This document shows, piece by piece, positions 8,126 through 18,462 of a stretch of 64,000 bases of DNA. Source of the stretch: Saccharomycopsis malanga (Eukaryota > Ascomycota > Saccharomycetes > Ascoideales > Saccharomycopsidaceae); NCBI GenBank assembly GCA_004014935.1, contig CP025326.1:1116001-1180000 (forward strand), in the 5' to 3' direction. The notes below the pieces were generated by a model, which saw only the letters and a list, made by a program, of their open reading frames with translations, did not search any database and had not been told where the DNA came from. Numbering within the stretch: position 1 is the stretch's first letter; each line of letters starts with the position of its first letter. The position numbers and the translations under genes are program-made.

Positions 8126-11100
8126 ATGAAACTATACTACAAGGAGAGCCCGCGGACTCTTGTGCTTGTATCAGAGACCCACTCGTTATTATTCAAGACT
8201 GTGAGTTCGAGCACTGGCAAGCCACGGTGTCTCGTTGAGCTTGTGAAGTCCTCAGACATTGAGGAGAGACAACATCTCCGGAAGTTGTACAATAATGAGA
8301 TTTATGGGTTTCTTGGGTTGATTGAGGTGAACGAGTTGATATTTCTAGTGACCATTACTGGCCGGAGTGAAGTTGCGGTTCCTTTGGAAAATGAGAGTGT
8401 GAATCGGATTCTCAACGTTGAGTTTTTTTGTTTAAATAGTAGCAAGTACGACGAGCTTATAGTATCATCAGTATATATTGCTGCTAGTGACGAGGGCAGT
8501 GCTGAGGACGTTGACCCTTCAATTATAGATCATCCATGTAATGATCTCAAGAAATTGCTTAGTGATGGTTCGTTTTGTTATTCCACCAACTTTGATCTTA
8601 CAAACAACCTCCAAACACGAGGGGTGACTGACAATTCGTTGAGCATAGACACATTCCAGGATGAATACATGTGGAATTCGTTCATGATGAACGAGATGAT
8701 CCAATACCGGAACAAGGCGTCCGATGCTATAAAGCAAGATTTGGACTCCAACGGGTTCCTTACCACGGTGATCCGAGGCTTTGCAAAGACACAACGTCTT
8801 CAGATTGCTGGTCTGGATGCCTCCTTGTCTATTATATCCCGTCAGTCCTGGAAACGTGCTGGCACCCGATATAATGCGCGTGGCATTGATGACGATGGCA
8901 ATGTGGCCAATTTTGTGGAAACAGAGCTCATTCTCAATGTGGTTGGCAAGATTGTGTGTTCTTTTGTAGAAATCCGAGGCTCCATTCCTGTCTTTTGGGA
9001 ACAAGACACCCAGTTGTCTTTATCGACTCCCAAAGTTCAAATCACCAGATCAAAAGAAGCCACACAGCCGGTGTTTCTTAAGCATTTTAGCACATTGCTT
9101 GATAAATATCATACTGTTCATGTAGTGAATTTGTTATCTCGTAAATCTACAGAGATTGAACTTTCCAAACGGTTTAGAGACCATATAGAACTTTCGCAAA
9201 ACACCAAGACCCCTGTTACTACAGAAAACACAATGTTGACAGAGTTTGATTTCCACCAGCAAACAAAAGGTGGCAACTATGCCTCTGCCCGTCGGATCCT
9301 CAATTATGTCAGTGATAGTGTGGAACAGTTTGAATACTTCTCCTACAGTTATATGGAGAAAAAGGTTATGACCACTCAGTCAGGTGTTTTTCGTACTAAT
9401 TGTCTAGATTGTTTGGACCGTACCAATTTGACTCAACAAGTGTTGGGATCCAGTGTATTGGAGCTCATCCTACATGATTATAATCTCCTGGATTCTCTGA
9501 AGAACCAAGAGCTTCTTCAATGTCATAATCTGCTTTGGGCTGATAACGGCGACCAAATCTCTCAGATCTATACAGGTACCAATGCATTGAAATCCAGTTT
9601 TTCCAGATCTGGCAAAATGACATTGGGCTTGTTTCTTTCGGACGCCACCAAGTCCGTCACCAGAATGTACCAGAACAACTTTGTGGACAAGAATAAACAA
9701 GTCACCATCGACACCTTGTTGGGCCGTATTCCTGGACAAGCTCCGGTCATCTTGTATGACCCAGTAAACGAAAATGTAGAAGTCCAAATGAAAAAACAGG
9801 AAGCTAATTACACTCATGAGTCAATACGTAGTATTTTTGCAGGCACATTCAACTTGAATGGGCTTGGGTTGAATAACAAAAACGATTACGAATCGTTAGC
9901 AGAATGGCTTATGCCAGATAACAACTATTTCTATAGCGAGCAGCCCGACGTTTATGTTTTAGGTTTTCAAGAAGTTGTTGAGTTAAATGCTGCCAATATC
10001 CTTAATGCAGATTACGGAAGAAGCTCGGTATGGCAGAAAGCAGTGGGAAACATGCTTAATGGTCTTTCTCAAGACAACAGCTACACGTTGATTCGTGCGG
10101 AACAGATGTCGTCTTTACTTATTTTATTCTTTGCCAAATCCAGTCTTGCTGACAAAATCACTAATGTTGAGGGTTATACTAAGAAAACGGGGCTAGGAGG
10201 CATTACCGGAAATAAAGGTGCCATTGCCATCCGGTTCAACATTGGAGCCACCAGTTTCTGTGTTGTCAACAGTCACTTGGCTTCAGGCCAGACTGCTGTG
10301 ATTGAAAGAAACAATGATTACCATTCCATTCTAAACGGCATCTATTTCTCCAGAGGAGGCAAGGTGTTCAATCACCAAAATGTCATTTGGTTGGGTGATT
10401 TGAACTATAGAATCTCTTTGGCCAATGAGGATGTCAGAAAGGAAATTGCCAGAGACAATTTGTCACTGTTATTGACGGCGGACCAGCTTTTGAACGAAAT
10501 ACATACCAAAACAGCTTTTGCTTCTTTCGAAGAAAAGGAAATAACCTTCAAGCCAACTTACAAATTTGACAACTACTCTAACAACTACGACTCTCTGGAA
10601 AAACAAAGAACTCCCTCCTGGACTGACCGTGTTGTCTACAAGGGCCCCTTGTCTCCCCTTCAGTATGACGCTGTCCCATCTATACTTTTCTCAGACCATA
10701 AGCCCGTCTATTGTCTTTTTGAAGCTAACGTAAAATTTGTCAACGATACTGCCAAACAGAATTTGTACAATCAGCTTTATGCTAAATACAAAGCCAATAG
10801 CAACCACCAAACAGTCTCTCTTTTAGATATTATAAACGGTAAGACGTCTGAAAACACTTCTCAAAGAAAACCGCCTTCTGCCAACAGAACTGGAACGTTG
10901 CTCGATTTTACTACTAGTTCTTCCCAATCATTCATGAATAATTCCTCTTCAGATCACCTTCCTTCTATCGATCTCTTGTCTCTTGACCCAAACTCTTCTA
11001 GAAGAGCAACTACTTTGGATACTGCTCCTCCACCACCTCTTCCTAGAAGAGCCGCAACTCTTGCTTCGTCTGCAACAACGCCTACAAAAGCCTCTCATGC

Positions 11101-11718
11101 TCCTCCAGTTCCTCCTACTAGAAAATCCGCCCTTCAGAAATCACCAACCACTTCAAGCTCCCCAGCATTGACTCCCTCTGGCTCCGGATCCACTCCTCCC
11201 CCAGGATTTTCAATGGCTGTTCTTCAGCCAAAAAACAAACCAACAGTGGCTTCTCCCCAACTCCCGCAAAGAAGAACTCCCAAACCCTTGCTTCCATGGC
11301 TCAGCAGCTCGAGTTGAAAAAAGCCCAATCCATAAGTAATAATAACAGCTCCACATCATTAGCAAGTGCTTCACCAAAACCAAAAGGTGCACCTCCTACT
11401 GGATCTCTTCAATCTACCCCCTCTGGAACTCCTTCCCTTCCTCCTGGATTCTTTTCCACATCTGTTTTACTCCCAGCAAAGAAAAACGGTTCTTCCACAA
11501 CCTTGTCACGCACATCTTCAACGAATCAACTGCCAATTGCGAAAGAAAACAGCACACCAGTAGCTGCTCCAGTAAAGAAAAAAGCACCTCCTCCATTGGT
11601 TCCTAAGAAACCAAAAAATTTAACCCATAAATCCGGAGAAAACACTCCTACAACTCCTAATAGTAAAATAAAACAGGAGAAAACTGTCGACGACTGGAAA
11701 CCATTGGTTCCTAAATAA
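8126..11718 (+). CDS. INP52: synaptojanin-like phosphoinositide phosphatase, frame-split at its proline-rich tail
   Basis: The zero frame runs 8126-11317 (1063 aa). Domains: an N-terminal Sac1-type phosphatase (about 30-530) with an intact C-x5-R-T motif, CLDCLDRT (Cys426, Arg432), then an inositol 5-phosphatase domain (about 570-890) with FAGTFNLNG, GNKGAIAIRF, WLGDLNYRI, PSWTDRV and SDHKPVYCLF. The family removes phosphates from PI(4,5)P2 and other phosphoinositides at the plasma membrane and endocytic actin patches. An active Sac motif argues for INP52/INP53 rather than INP51. The tail is proline-rich. At 11230-11236 the zero frame reads cc-A AAA AAC, and the -1 frame from there stays open to 11718, encoding 160 more residues that end DDWKPLVPK, like other family C-termini. 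The shifted product would be 1197 aa, near S. cerevisiae Inp52. The shift is either programmed or a missing A in a homopolymer. Confidence 0.85.
11230..11236 (+). promoter_or_regulatory. putative -1 ribosomal frameshift heptamer A_AAA_AAC
   Basis: In the zero frame of the INP52-like gene the codons are CCA AAA AAC, so the heptamer X_XXY_YYZ is correctly phased. The -1 direction is exactly the one needed to enter the downstream open frame (CAA ACC AAC ...) that ends with the family-like C-terminus at 11718. A weak downstream pairing CAACTC (about 11259) with GAGTTG (about 11312) exists, but no strong pseudoknot is evident. A one-base deletion in a run of seven A would look the same. Confidence 0.45.
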
Positions 11719-13000
11719 GGGGGCCTTTGTTTTTTTTGAAAAATTTCGTTTTCATTTACTTTATTTGAATTAATACACTCTGTACATTTTTTTCTATTTA
11801 TTTTTCATAGTCATTTGTCTTGATACTCATTATAACTACATTTTAACAGACTCTTATCTATTTACACATATTCCCAGCATGTACACTACGTTCAATTGAT
11901 AGTTTATAAAAAGTCCAATACGTTATCATACAATAAGTAAAAAGGAAATTGTTACTGAACAGCTCTCCCAATAGTCTACAGTTATTAATAATAAATCTCT
12001 TGAACTTTGATCCTTGTATGATATATCCACCTGCGTATATTCGTGCCATACTAAAAGGAACATAAGGAATCAAGGGAGCCACGGTATACAATTTCTAATT
12101 TGTTTATCCTAATAAGTATTACTTTTGTATTGGCCCGCTGAAATTTAATTTTCAAACTATTACAAGATTGTTTTTATAATTGGCCTGCTAAAGAAAATGC
12201 TAAAGAAATTATAGATTCCTCATTGTATGAGCCCAATTCATTTATAAGCACGCATATACGTAATACCGGGCTTGAACTATAGGGCTATTACTGTGAAAAC
12301 CAAAATCTGGCAAAATTCTATCACGAACCTTGAATTATGCTTGTTCCAATCTCTCTGGTATCATATACCACACGAAGCTTTCAGTACCTCTTTACTACAA
12401 GACAACAAGTTGAACATAGATCATGTCCATTACTAGTATCAAACATTGAGTTTTTTTTATCAATCAACAATCAAACTCTAAATAAACTGACCTGCCTAAA
12501 AAGCTCTGTAATAAAAATATTATAATAATGATTATTGTAGTTCATCTAGTTCCAACATAGCAGATATTAGTTCCGTATATACAGTTGTATTTAAAGTGAC
12601 TTGATTATACCCAGCAGGAAAAACTCCTTGTCCATTGTATTCTTCTCACCCAATGGATTGGAAGGTGAACACTAGAATTTGGTCTAGATTGTGTTACAAA
12701 CATGTGTTAGCAGGATCAGCATCGTAAAAAGTCGTTTCTAGTCGGGTTTGAACCCAAAATTCTCTTAATAGTTGAAGTGGACTTTCTCTTTTTCGAGACC
12801 TATAGTTACTGAGCCATCCTGCCCAAAGAATAAAATTTGAAAACATTGCAATTATATTGTTTTCCACTAGTCTCAAACAGACATCCGGATACTTCAAGGA
12901 CTAGTAAAATTGCCTAATGAACTGCGAAGTAAGATTTCTCATAGTAAATCATTTATTAATTTACAAATTGATAGCTATAAAAGGGAAGCAAACTATTATT
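11719..13000. other. convergent intergenic region with one repeat copy
   Basis: About 1.28 kb between the INP52-like tail and the SCC2 stop, both 3' ends. It contains the divergent tRNA-like repeat copy at 12640-12825, listed separately. The remainder is AT-rich, and the short ORFs at 11858, 12337 and 12694 have no recognisable features. Confidence 0.45.
12640..12825 (-). repeat. divergent tRNA-like repeat copy with the best A and B boxes
   Basis: On the minus strand the unit starts GGGCAGGATGGCTCAGTAAC. The A box TGGCTCAGTA is at 12807-12816. The B box GGGTTCAAACCC is at 12744-12755 (consensus GGTTCRANNCC). A T5 run, a pol III terminator, is at 12726-12730. The sequence after it (TTTTTACGATGCTGA, then ACACAATCTAGACCAAATTCTA and CCATTGGGTGAGAAG) matches the body of the copy at 46.2 kb. 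It does not fold as a complete tRNA in my reading: the T stem has mismatches and the 3' strand of the acceptor stem is missing. It could still be transcribed by pol III. Confidence 0.6.
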
Positions 13001-16000
13001 CAAGAGATTTGCCCATCTTCTTCATCGTAGTCCAGAGTTTCGGACCCACTCTCGCTTCCAACAAGCTCAATATCATCATTCTGCTCATTGTCTAAATTCG
13101 AGTTATTGTAAAGTGTGTTGACAAACGAGTCGCACAAGGCCTCACAATCAAGCTGGCTGTCGAGAGATTTGATAATATTAATATTCAAATAAATACCAGA
13201 GTATTTCATTTTAGCAGGGTTTCTGAGTTCTTGCTCGACTTTTGATGGGTTAAAGCTTTTGAAATTTGAAGGCGAAATATCGTACATTTGGCAAAGATAT
13301 TTTTGGTATTCTAATAAGCAAGAGACACCATGAGCCAAAAAGGCAAGTTTTTTCCACTTCGACAATTCTTGGGAACTGTTAGAAGATAATTTTTCAATTT
13401 GATATTGCAATGTGATACTTGACTTTGATAAAATATGTTCAATGTTTTGGCACAACAAATAACATTCTTCCAATGTTTTCAAGTGAGTTCTGGCGAGACA
13501 AGTGATGATAAATTCTATAAACGTATTGTATTGTTGTGCTTGAGAAGTATTACATTTCGAGATTTCGATGTGAAACGATTTTGATAAGGATGCGATAAAT
13601 TTTCTTTTTGAAGCTCTGGTATTGCTGATAACCTCGTAAAAGTTTGAAAAAGCTTTGACTTCATTTGAACTGGCGAATCTTGCTCTCAAGGCTGCCATAC
13701 GAAGCCCTTCTACGTAACGAGACTCTATCAAAGATTCGTGTTTGTTATGAAGTTCTTGATGAAGATCGTGTGCAATGTTACTGACGTCTTCATTGGTTGA
13801 AAAATTGAGAGCAATAACGGTAGTGATACAAAGACGAGGATTAGCAAAACCATGTTCAACTGAAATGCTCAAGAATCTGGCAAAAGAAACAGTAGCATTT
13901 CCGGAAAGACATACTTTTATAACTTTTTCCAAATATCGTTGCACTAATGAAGCACATACACCATCACTATCCTTCAGGGTGTATATGCCATGGAAAACAT
14001 TCACATCAAGTTTGGTGTTCGTGGAAGCAGATATTCCCAAGCCAGCTTGTTTCATAGAATCCTGTTCTTCTTGCACAAGGAACTCAATAAACCCTTGAAC
14101 CATAACTTCCTTGACTTCGAAATTAGCAGATTTAGCAAACTCTTTGTCTAGGATTTTGAGAATGGAACTGGATACAAAGAGTTTCGCATGTGAAACACAG
14201 ACATTAATCAAGTTCCGTATGGCAACTCTTCGCACTTGAGGATTGATGGTATCTTTGCAGAAAATGATGAGATACTTTGTAAGAATGCTAGTTACACTTT
14301 CGTCCTCTTGAAGACCGGCTTTAGCATTTAAAAACAAACTTCGGGTTTGTTCAAAGTTGCAATATCTTCCAAAAGCTCCTATCAAATACAATAGTCTTAT
14401 CAACTTTGGGTCAGAGTCCGCAATCCCACCATCATTGACATATTGTTTCAACAACTTAAGACAGGAGATGCATGCATTGCTCAACTTTGTGGTGTCTTTC
14501 ATCATATTTGAAAGCATCCAAACACAAGGCATGGCTTCATTGAGTTCTCTGGCATTAAACTTTGTTAACTTTTTCAAGAGAGAAAGCTGGGTTTCTGCTA
14601 CAAAACTAGGCCGCAATGTAGTGACTTGCGGTAAAGTATTTCTGAAAATCTGTAAAGTGTAATAACAAATAGAGTTCTTAGCGGAGTAATCGTCGGTCAA
14701 ATACGGCTGCAACAACATCAATTGATCTTGTGATACTAGACTCCCGTCACATTTTGTAAGAGCAGATAACAAACCTATAATTTTTCCAATATCTTCAACT
14801 TTTTCCCAACCTTCGTTATGCTGGATAACATAATCTATCGTCTTCTCTATGTAGATTTCCAAAACATATTTCATTTGGTCATGATTGAGACCAAAATCTA
14901 TTTTTTTTCTATGGTTTATTCCTCTGTTGCCACGAAATAAAATGTACTTCTCAATAAACTCTTCGTATAAACTACGGCTCTTGTCATCATTCAAAACATC
15001 AGTTACAACATGAACTTTCTCCAATATCACTGCAGTAACTACAAATTCATTCCGTTCTTTGCGGTCTACTTCTTTGAATACAGGAACAAACCATATTTCA
15101 ATCAAATTCTTCACCGCAAGATCAATTATCAGAGCATCTTCATGATGAATGATTTTTAACAAGTTTTTAACAAGTAAGCATCGGATTCCATCACTTTCAG
15201 CATTGAAATAGACTTGCGTTATCAACTTCAAAACTCTTCTTTGCACCGCAATGGATGGATCTATGATTCGTTCAACAAATGCCTTGTGAAAAGGTGTGGA
15301 AGCTTTAGGATGATCAGTTATATATTGACATATCAAGTCAATGGTTGCATCTCTAACCAAAGGTGAATCGTCCCTGATACGATCTACTAAAACCTTTTTG
15401 ATTATTGAGTTATTAATGATCGAAGGATCACGTTTGACTACAGAAGCTAGGTTTTTTACTGCTCTCGTTCTCGATTTGATTTTTTTATGATTTAAGGACT
15501 TGAAAACCAACATTAAAAAATGATCGTAAAGACCCAACAACCTTTGGGACGACAAGACGTAGTTGTAACTAATCACTGAAACCTCATCAGAACCCTTAGT
15601 GATAACAGAATTTTCGCCATGCTCCATAAAGTATGTACTGATTCGCTGACTGTTTTTGAAACCAAACTGTTTCTTGCTCAATTCCTCTTGATAATGGAGG
15701 TACATATTATTGACTGTTTTGAAGACAGACGAACTGTTAACAAGCTTTTTCTCGGCATCTCGCTGTAACCTAATCACATTTAGCTCTTCAAATAACTCGT
15801 CAGCAAGTTTGGTCTCTTCGGCCAAAGTCTCTGAATTTTGAAGCTGATATTCTTTGATGAGATTTTGTTTAAACGATTCTAGCAGTTGAAACCATTTAAA
15901 AAGTAAAAATTTGAAATTTGGTTGAAAGAACTTATCTTCAATAGAAAGATTCCTCACATATTGCAAACAATACTCGTAATACGACGTCAATTCTATAAAC

Positions 16001-18036
16001 GACGAAGGGGTCATATCAGAGGTAAGAACAAGCTTGTTTTTCTGCTCAAGTTTGTTTCTTTTCTTCAATGTCAAAATCCTACACCCAACCAAACCAATCA
16101 TTTCCAAGGAAAAAGTTTCCACCACCGACGGATACTTGGCTGAGGTGAAAACATACATCAATGTGTTCATAATGGAGAAAAGTAAAGACTCTGTGCCTGA
16201 CCATTCAGGAAAAGGCAACAATTCAAGCAAATCCTCCAAAAACCCCTCAAGAAGATTCTTATGTGTGGCATCCGGATTATCACAAAACTTTGTTATCATG
16301 AACGACGTGACTTGTACACATACAAGGTCCAAAGAATTGCGTTCTGCTTCCAAATGTTTCTGATAATTCAAGATTTCTTGGTATAAGGTGGATTTCTCCG
16401 TTGAGGAAATTTTCACCTTCCCTGTCTTAGGGTCTGCTATAAAGATGCTATTGTTGAAAGTTTCTTGGTAGGTGGACTTGAAAATGAAACTTTTCCATAT
16501 TGGGATAGCAAAGGTGTAACTGAGCAAATCATAAGCTTGAACAAGTCGTAGCACCAATACAGTGAATGATTGAACATTGACACTACGATTTGTCAACTTG
16601 AACGCTCTTGCCTGAGTCTTATTAACACCAAGTTTCTGAATATTGAAATTGTTCAACACTTCTTCTAATATAAATTGTCTTTGGCTTCCATAATTACGGA
16701 ATATAGAAACAAGCAAATTGATACAAAAGTTCTTTAACGAATGAACCAGATTTGATGAAGCTTGGAACTTCATGTTTTCTTCCAAAACCTCGGCAAATAT
16801 CACCAGAACACTCATGTACTCAAGCTTCGTTATAAGATATTCATTGAGAATTGCTACATGTCTGCGCAGAGAGGCTGCTATATAGTCATTCAAATTTATG
16901 TACTGGTCCAATTTATGCACAGACTGGACTAGTAAGTTTGATAAACTGTATAACTCTTCTCCCAATATACGCAGTTCTGGCTTCTCCAAGGTATCCGTCA
17001 GGCCAGCTTCAGAAAACAAAGGAAGAAGAAGAGACTCAACGATGCAGGAAACAAGCTCTATAACAGGAGATATGTAGTCTTCTAGATACAAGTTCTGCTC
17101 TTGTCTTCCGGAAAGAAATATAGTAAGGATGATTGAAGACCCATGAAGTGCTCTTTTGCATATTTGTATATTTTGTAAGACATCTTTCAACATTGTTGTC
17201 TCTATATTGCCAATCATACTGGACCATTTTAAGGAAAGCGCTTGCTTGATAATTTTGGCACACAAATCTTCAATACAAAGTAAGTACTCGGAGCTAAAAA
17301 TTTCATTGTTGTAAGCCTCGCTTGTAAAATCAATATCTCGATTATAATGAGGGCCGCCAAATATCCGTTGCAAATAAACTTCTATCTTTAGTAGAGTCTC
17401 ATCATTAGTATATGGCTCTATTTTATTTGATATATTATTACGAGCGTCATGATCGCTATTTTTATTATCACCCAGGCATATCATGTTGACCAAATAAACC
17501 AAACTTTTTAACGCCTGCAACTTGAGACGTTTTGGATCAATATACAACTTACGAGTAATATTTTCTGCCATGATCTTGCTGTGTGAATCTGCGTCACTAT
17601 TGAGTTTTTGCTTTTTTACTGGTATTTCACCTTCCTCTTCCTCATCATCAAACACCCTGTCATCTACCATTTCGAGTTTTTTGCTGTCTTGTTCAAATAA
17701 ATCAAACAAACACTGCTTGACCTCTTTAACAGGCTCTTTCTTCAATACAACCAGGTTTCCATCACGCAGTACTCCGTCAAATATCTCCTTACTAACATAA
17801 TCAAGAGCTGGAATGCTGCCCTCCGCGGAGACTTGTAGCCCATCAAGGGCATTGAGGTCAAATGGGTCCTTAAATTGTATATCGGAAATATTGATGCTGT
17901 CTTCAGCCTGAACAAGTTGTTTCATATACGCTACAATAGGCTCAAGATAGCAATCTTTCGAGGCCAAACTATGTCTCACCTGTCGAAGGGTGGGGCCTTT
18001 GGTGCCCCATTGTGTAACATTGACCGGTGGTAGCAT
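13000..18036 (-). CDS. SCC2: cohesin loader subunit Scc2 (NIPBL/Nipped-B family)
   Basis: 1678 aa from the first in-frame ATG at 18036. The frame extends seven codons further only with a TTG, so 18036 is preferred. Scc2 with Scc4 loads cohesin on chromosomes and stimulates its ATPase. The hallmark is the hook-shaped HEAT-repeat block: KIKSRTRAVKNLASVVKRDP, VDRIRDDSPLVRDATIDLI, VERIIDPSIAVQRRVLKLI and HHEDALIIDLAVKNLIEIWF (about residues 850-1010) follow the conserved Nipped-B pattern. The N-terminal third is poorly conserved and acidic around 130-150 with a KKQK basic stretch. The C-terminus is acidic (DEEDGQIS). Length is in the 1500-1800 aa range of fungal Scc2. The gene is divergent from VHC1 over a 426-bp spacer. 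A possible 5' UTR intron is discussed among the findings. Confidence 0.9.
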   Translation of the reverse strand: MLPPVNVTQWGTKGPTLRQVRHSLASKDCYLEPIVAYMKQLVQAEDSINISDIQFKDPFDLNALDGLQVSAEGSIPALDYVSKEIFDGVLRDGNLVVLKKEPVKEVKQCLFDLFEQDSKKLEMVDDRVFDDEEEEGEIPVKKQKLNSDADSHSKIMAENITRKLYIDPKRLKLQALKSLVYLVNMICLGDNKNSDHDARNNISNKIEPYTNDETLLKIEVYLQRIFGGPHYNRDIDFTSEAYNNEIFSSEYLLCIEDLCAKIIKQALSLKWSSMIGNIETTMLKDVLQNIQICKRALHGSSIILTIFLSGRQEQNLYLEDYISPVIELVSCIVESLLLPLFSEAGLTDTLEKPELRILGEELYSLSNLLVQSVHKLDQYINLNDYIAASLRRHVAILNEYLITKLEYMSVLVIFAEVLEENMKFQASSNLVHSLKNFCINLLVSIFRNYGSQRQFILEEVLNNFNIQKLGVNKTQARAFKLTNRSVNVQSFTVLVLRLVQAYDLLSYTFAIPIWKSFIFKSTYQETFNNSIFIADPKTGKVKISSTEKSTLYQEILNYQKHLEAERNSLDLVCVQVTSFMITKFCDNPDATHKNLLEGFLEDLLELLPFPEWSGTESLLFSIMNTLMYVFTSAKYPSVVETFSLEMIGLVGCRILTLKKRNKLEQKNKLVLTSDMTPSSFIELTSYYEYCLQYVRNLSIEDKFFQPNFKFLLFKWFQLLESFKQNLIKEYQLQNSETLAEETKLADELFEELNVIRLQRDAEKKLVNSSSVFKTVNNMYLHYQEELSKKQFGFKNSQRISTYFMEHGENSVITKGSDEVSVISYNYVLSSQRLLGLYDHFLMLVFKSLNHKKIKSRTRAVKNLASVVKRDPSIINNSIIKKVLVDRIRDDSPLVRDATIDLICQYITDHPKASTPFHKAFVERIIDPSIAVQRRVLKLITQVYFNAESDGIRCLLVKNLLKIIHHEDALIIDLAVKNLIEIWFVPVFKEVDRKERNEFVVTAVILEKVHVVTDVLNDDKSRSLYEEFIEKYILFRGNRGINHRKKIDFGLNHDQMKYVLEIYIEKTIDYVIQHNEGWEKVEDIGKIIGLLSALTKCDGSLVSQDQLMLLQPYLTDDYSAKNSICYYTLQIFRNTLPQVTTLRPSFVAETQLSLLKKLTKFNARELNEAMPCVWMLSNMMKDTTKLSNACISCLKLLKQYVNDGGIADSDPKLIRLLYLIGAFGRYCNFEQTRSLFLNAKAGLQEDESVTSILTKYLIIFCKDTINPQVRRVAIRNLINVCVSHAKLFVSSSILKILDKEFAKSANFEVKEVMVQGFIEFLVQEEQDSMKQAGLGISASTNTKLDVNVFHGIYTLKDSDGVCASLVQRYLEKVIKVCLSGNATVSFARFLSISVEHGFANPRLCITTVIALNFSTNEDVSNIAHDLHQELHNKHESLIESRYVEGLRMAALRARFASSNEVKAFSNFYEVISNTRASKRKFIASLSKSFHIEISKCNTSQAQQYNTFIEFIITCLARTHLKTLEECYLLCQNIEHILSKSSITLQYQIEKLSSNSSQELSKWKKLAFLAHGVSCLLEYQKYLCQMYDISPSNFKSFNPSKVEQELRNPAKMKYSGIYLNINIIKSLDSQLDCEALCDSFVNTLYNNSNLDNEQNDDIELVGSESGSETLDYDEEDGQIS

Positions 18037-18462
18037 AAAGCTATAAGAACCAGCCAATATAGAAACTAAACAAGTTAGTGATAAATTCTAGTAATGGCAT
18101 CTCGAGACGCATGTTGGGACATCATCGCACCACCAAATGATTGTCTACTCACCATCCTGCGTCGGTATTAAATACTTCAACGGAGTCACGCCAAGAGCTT
18201 CAGCTCTAGACCGCGGTAATCGGCTATTATTGGAGTCTTGGCCCATTTGCTGCTCATTCCATCAACTCATTAAATGGAATATAATCTCTCGCAGGCCCAC
18301 TTTTTCGCTCTATATGCATCCTGTGCGCCATGAAAAAGGAAAGCAGCGCTACAAACCAAGATACCGACGCTCTTAACTCACAAGATAGGAATGGTCTGTA
18401 GCAGGTTATATATGAACTTTTATTAGCGGTTAATACAAGTACTAAAAGGGAGAGGCGATAAT
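18037..18462. other. divergent promoter SCC2/VHC1
   Basis: 426 bp shared by two divergent genes. On the SCC2 side I see splice-like signals (GTGAGT at 18147-18152, CACTAAC at about 18074-18080, TTTAG ending at 18066, minus strand), which could be a leader intron. Nothing else was recognised. Confidence 0.45.

Noticed and set aside
12726-12825. Intact tRNA gene
   Set aside because: A and B boxes are present, but the acceptor stem does not close and the T stem has mismatches.
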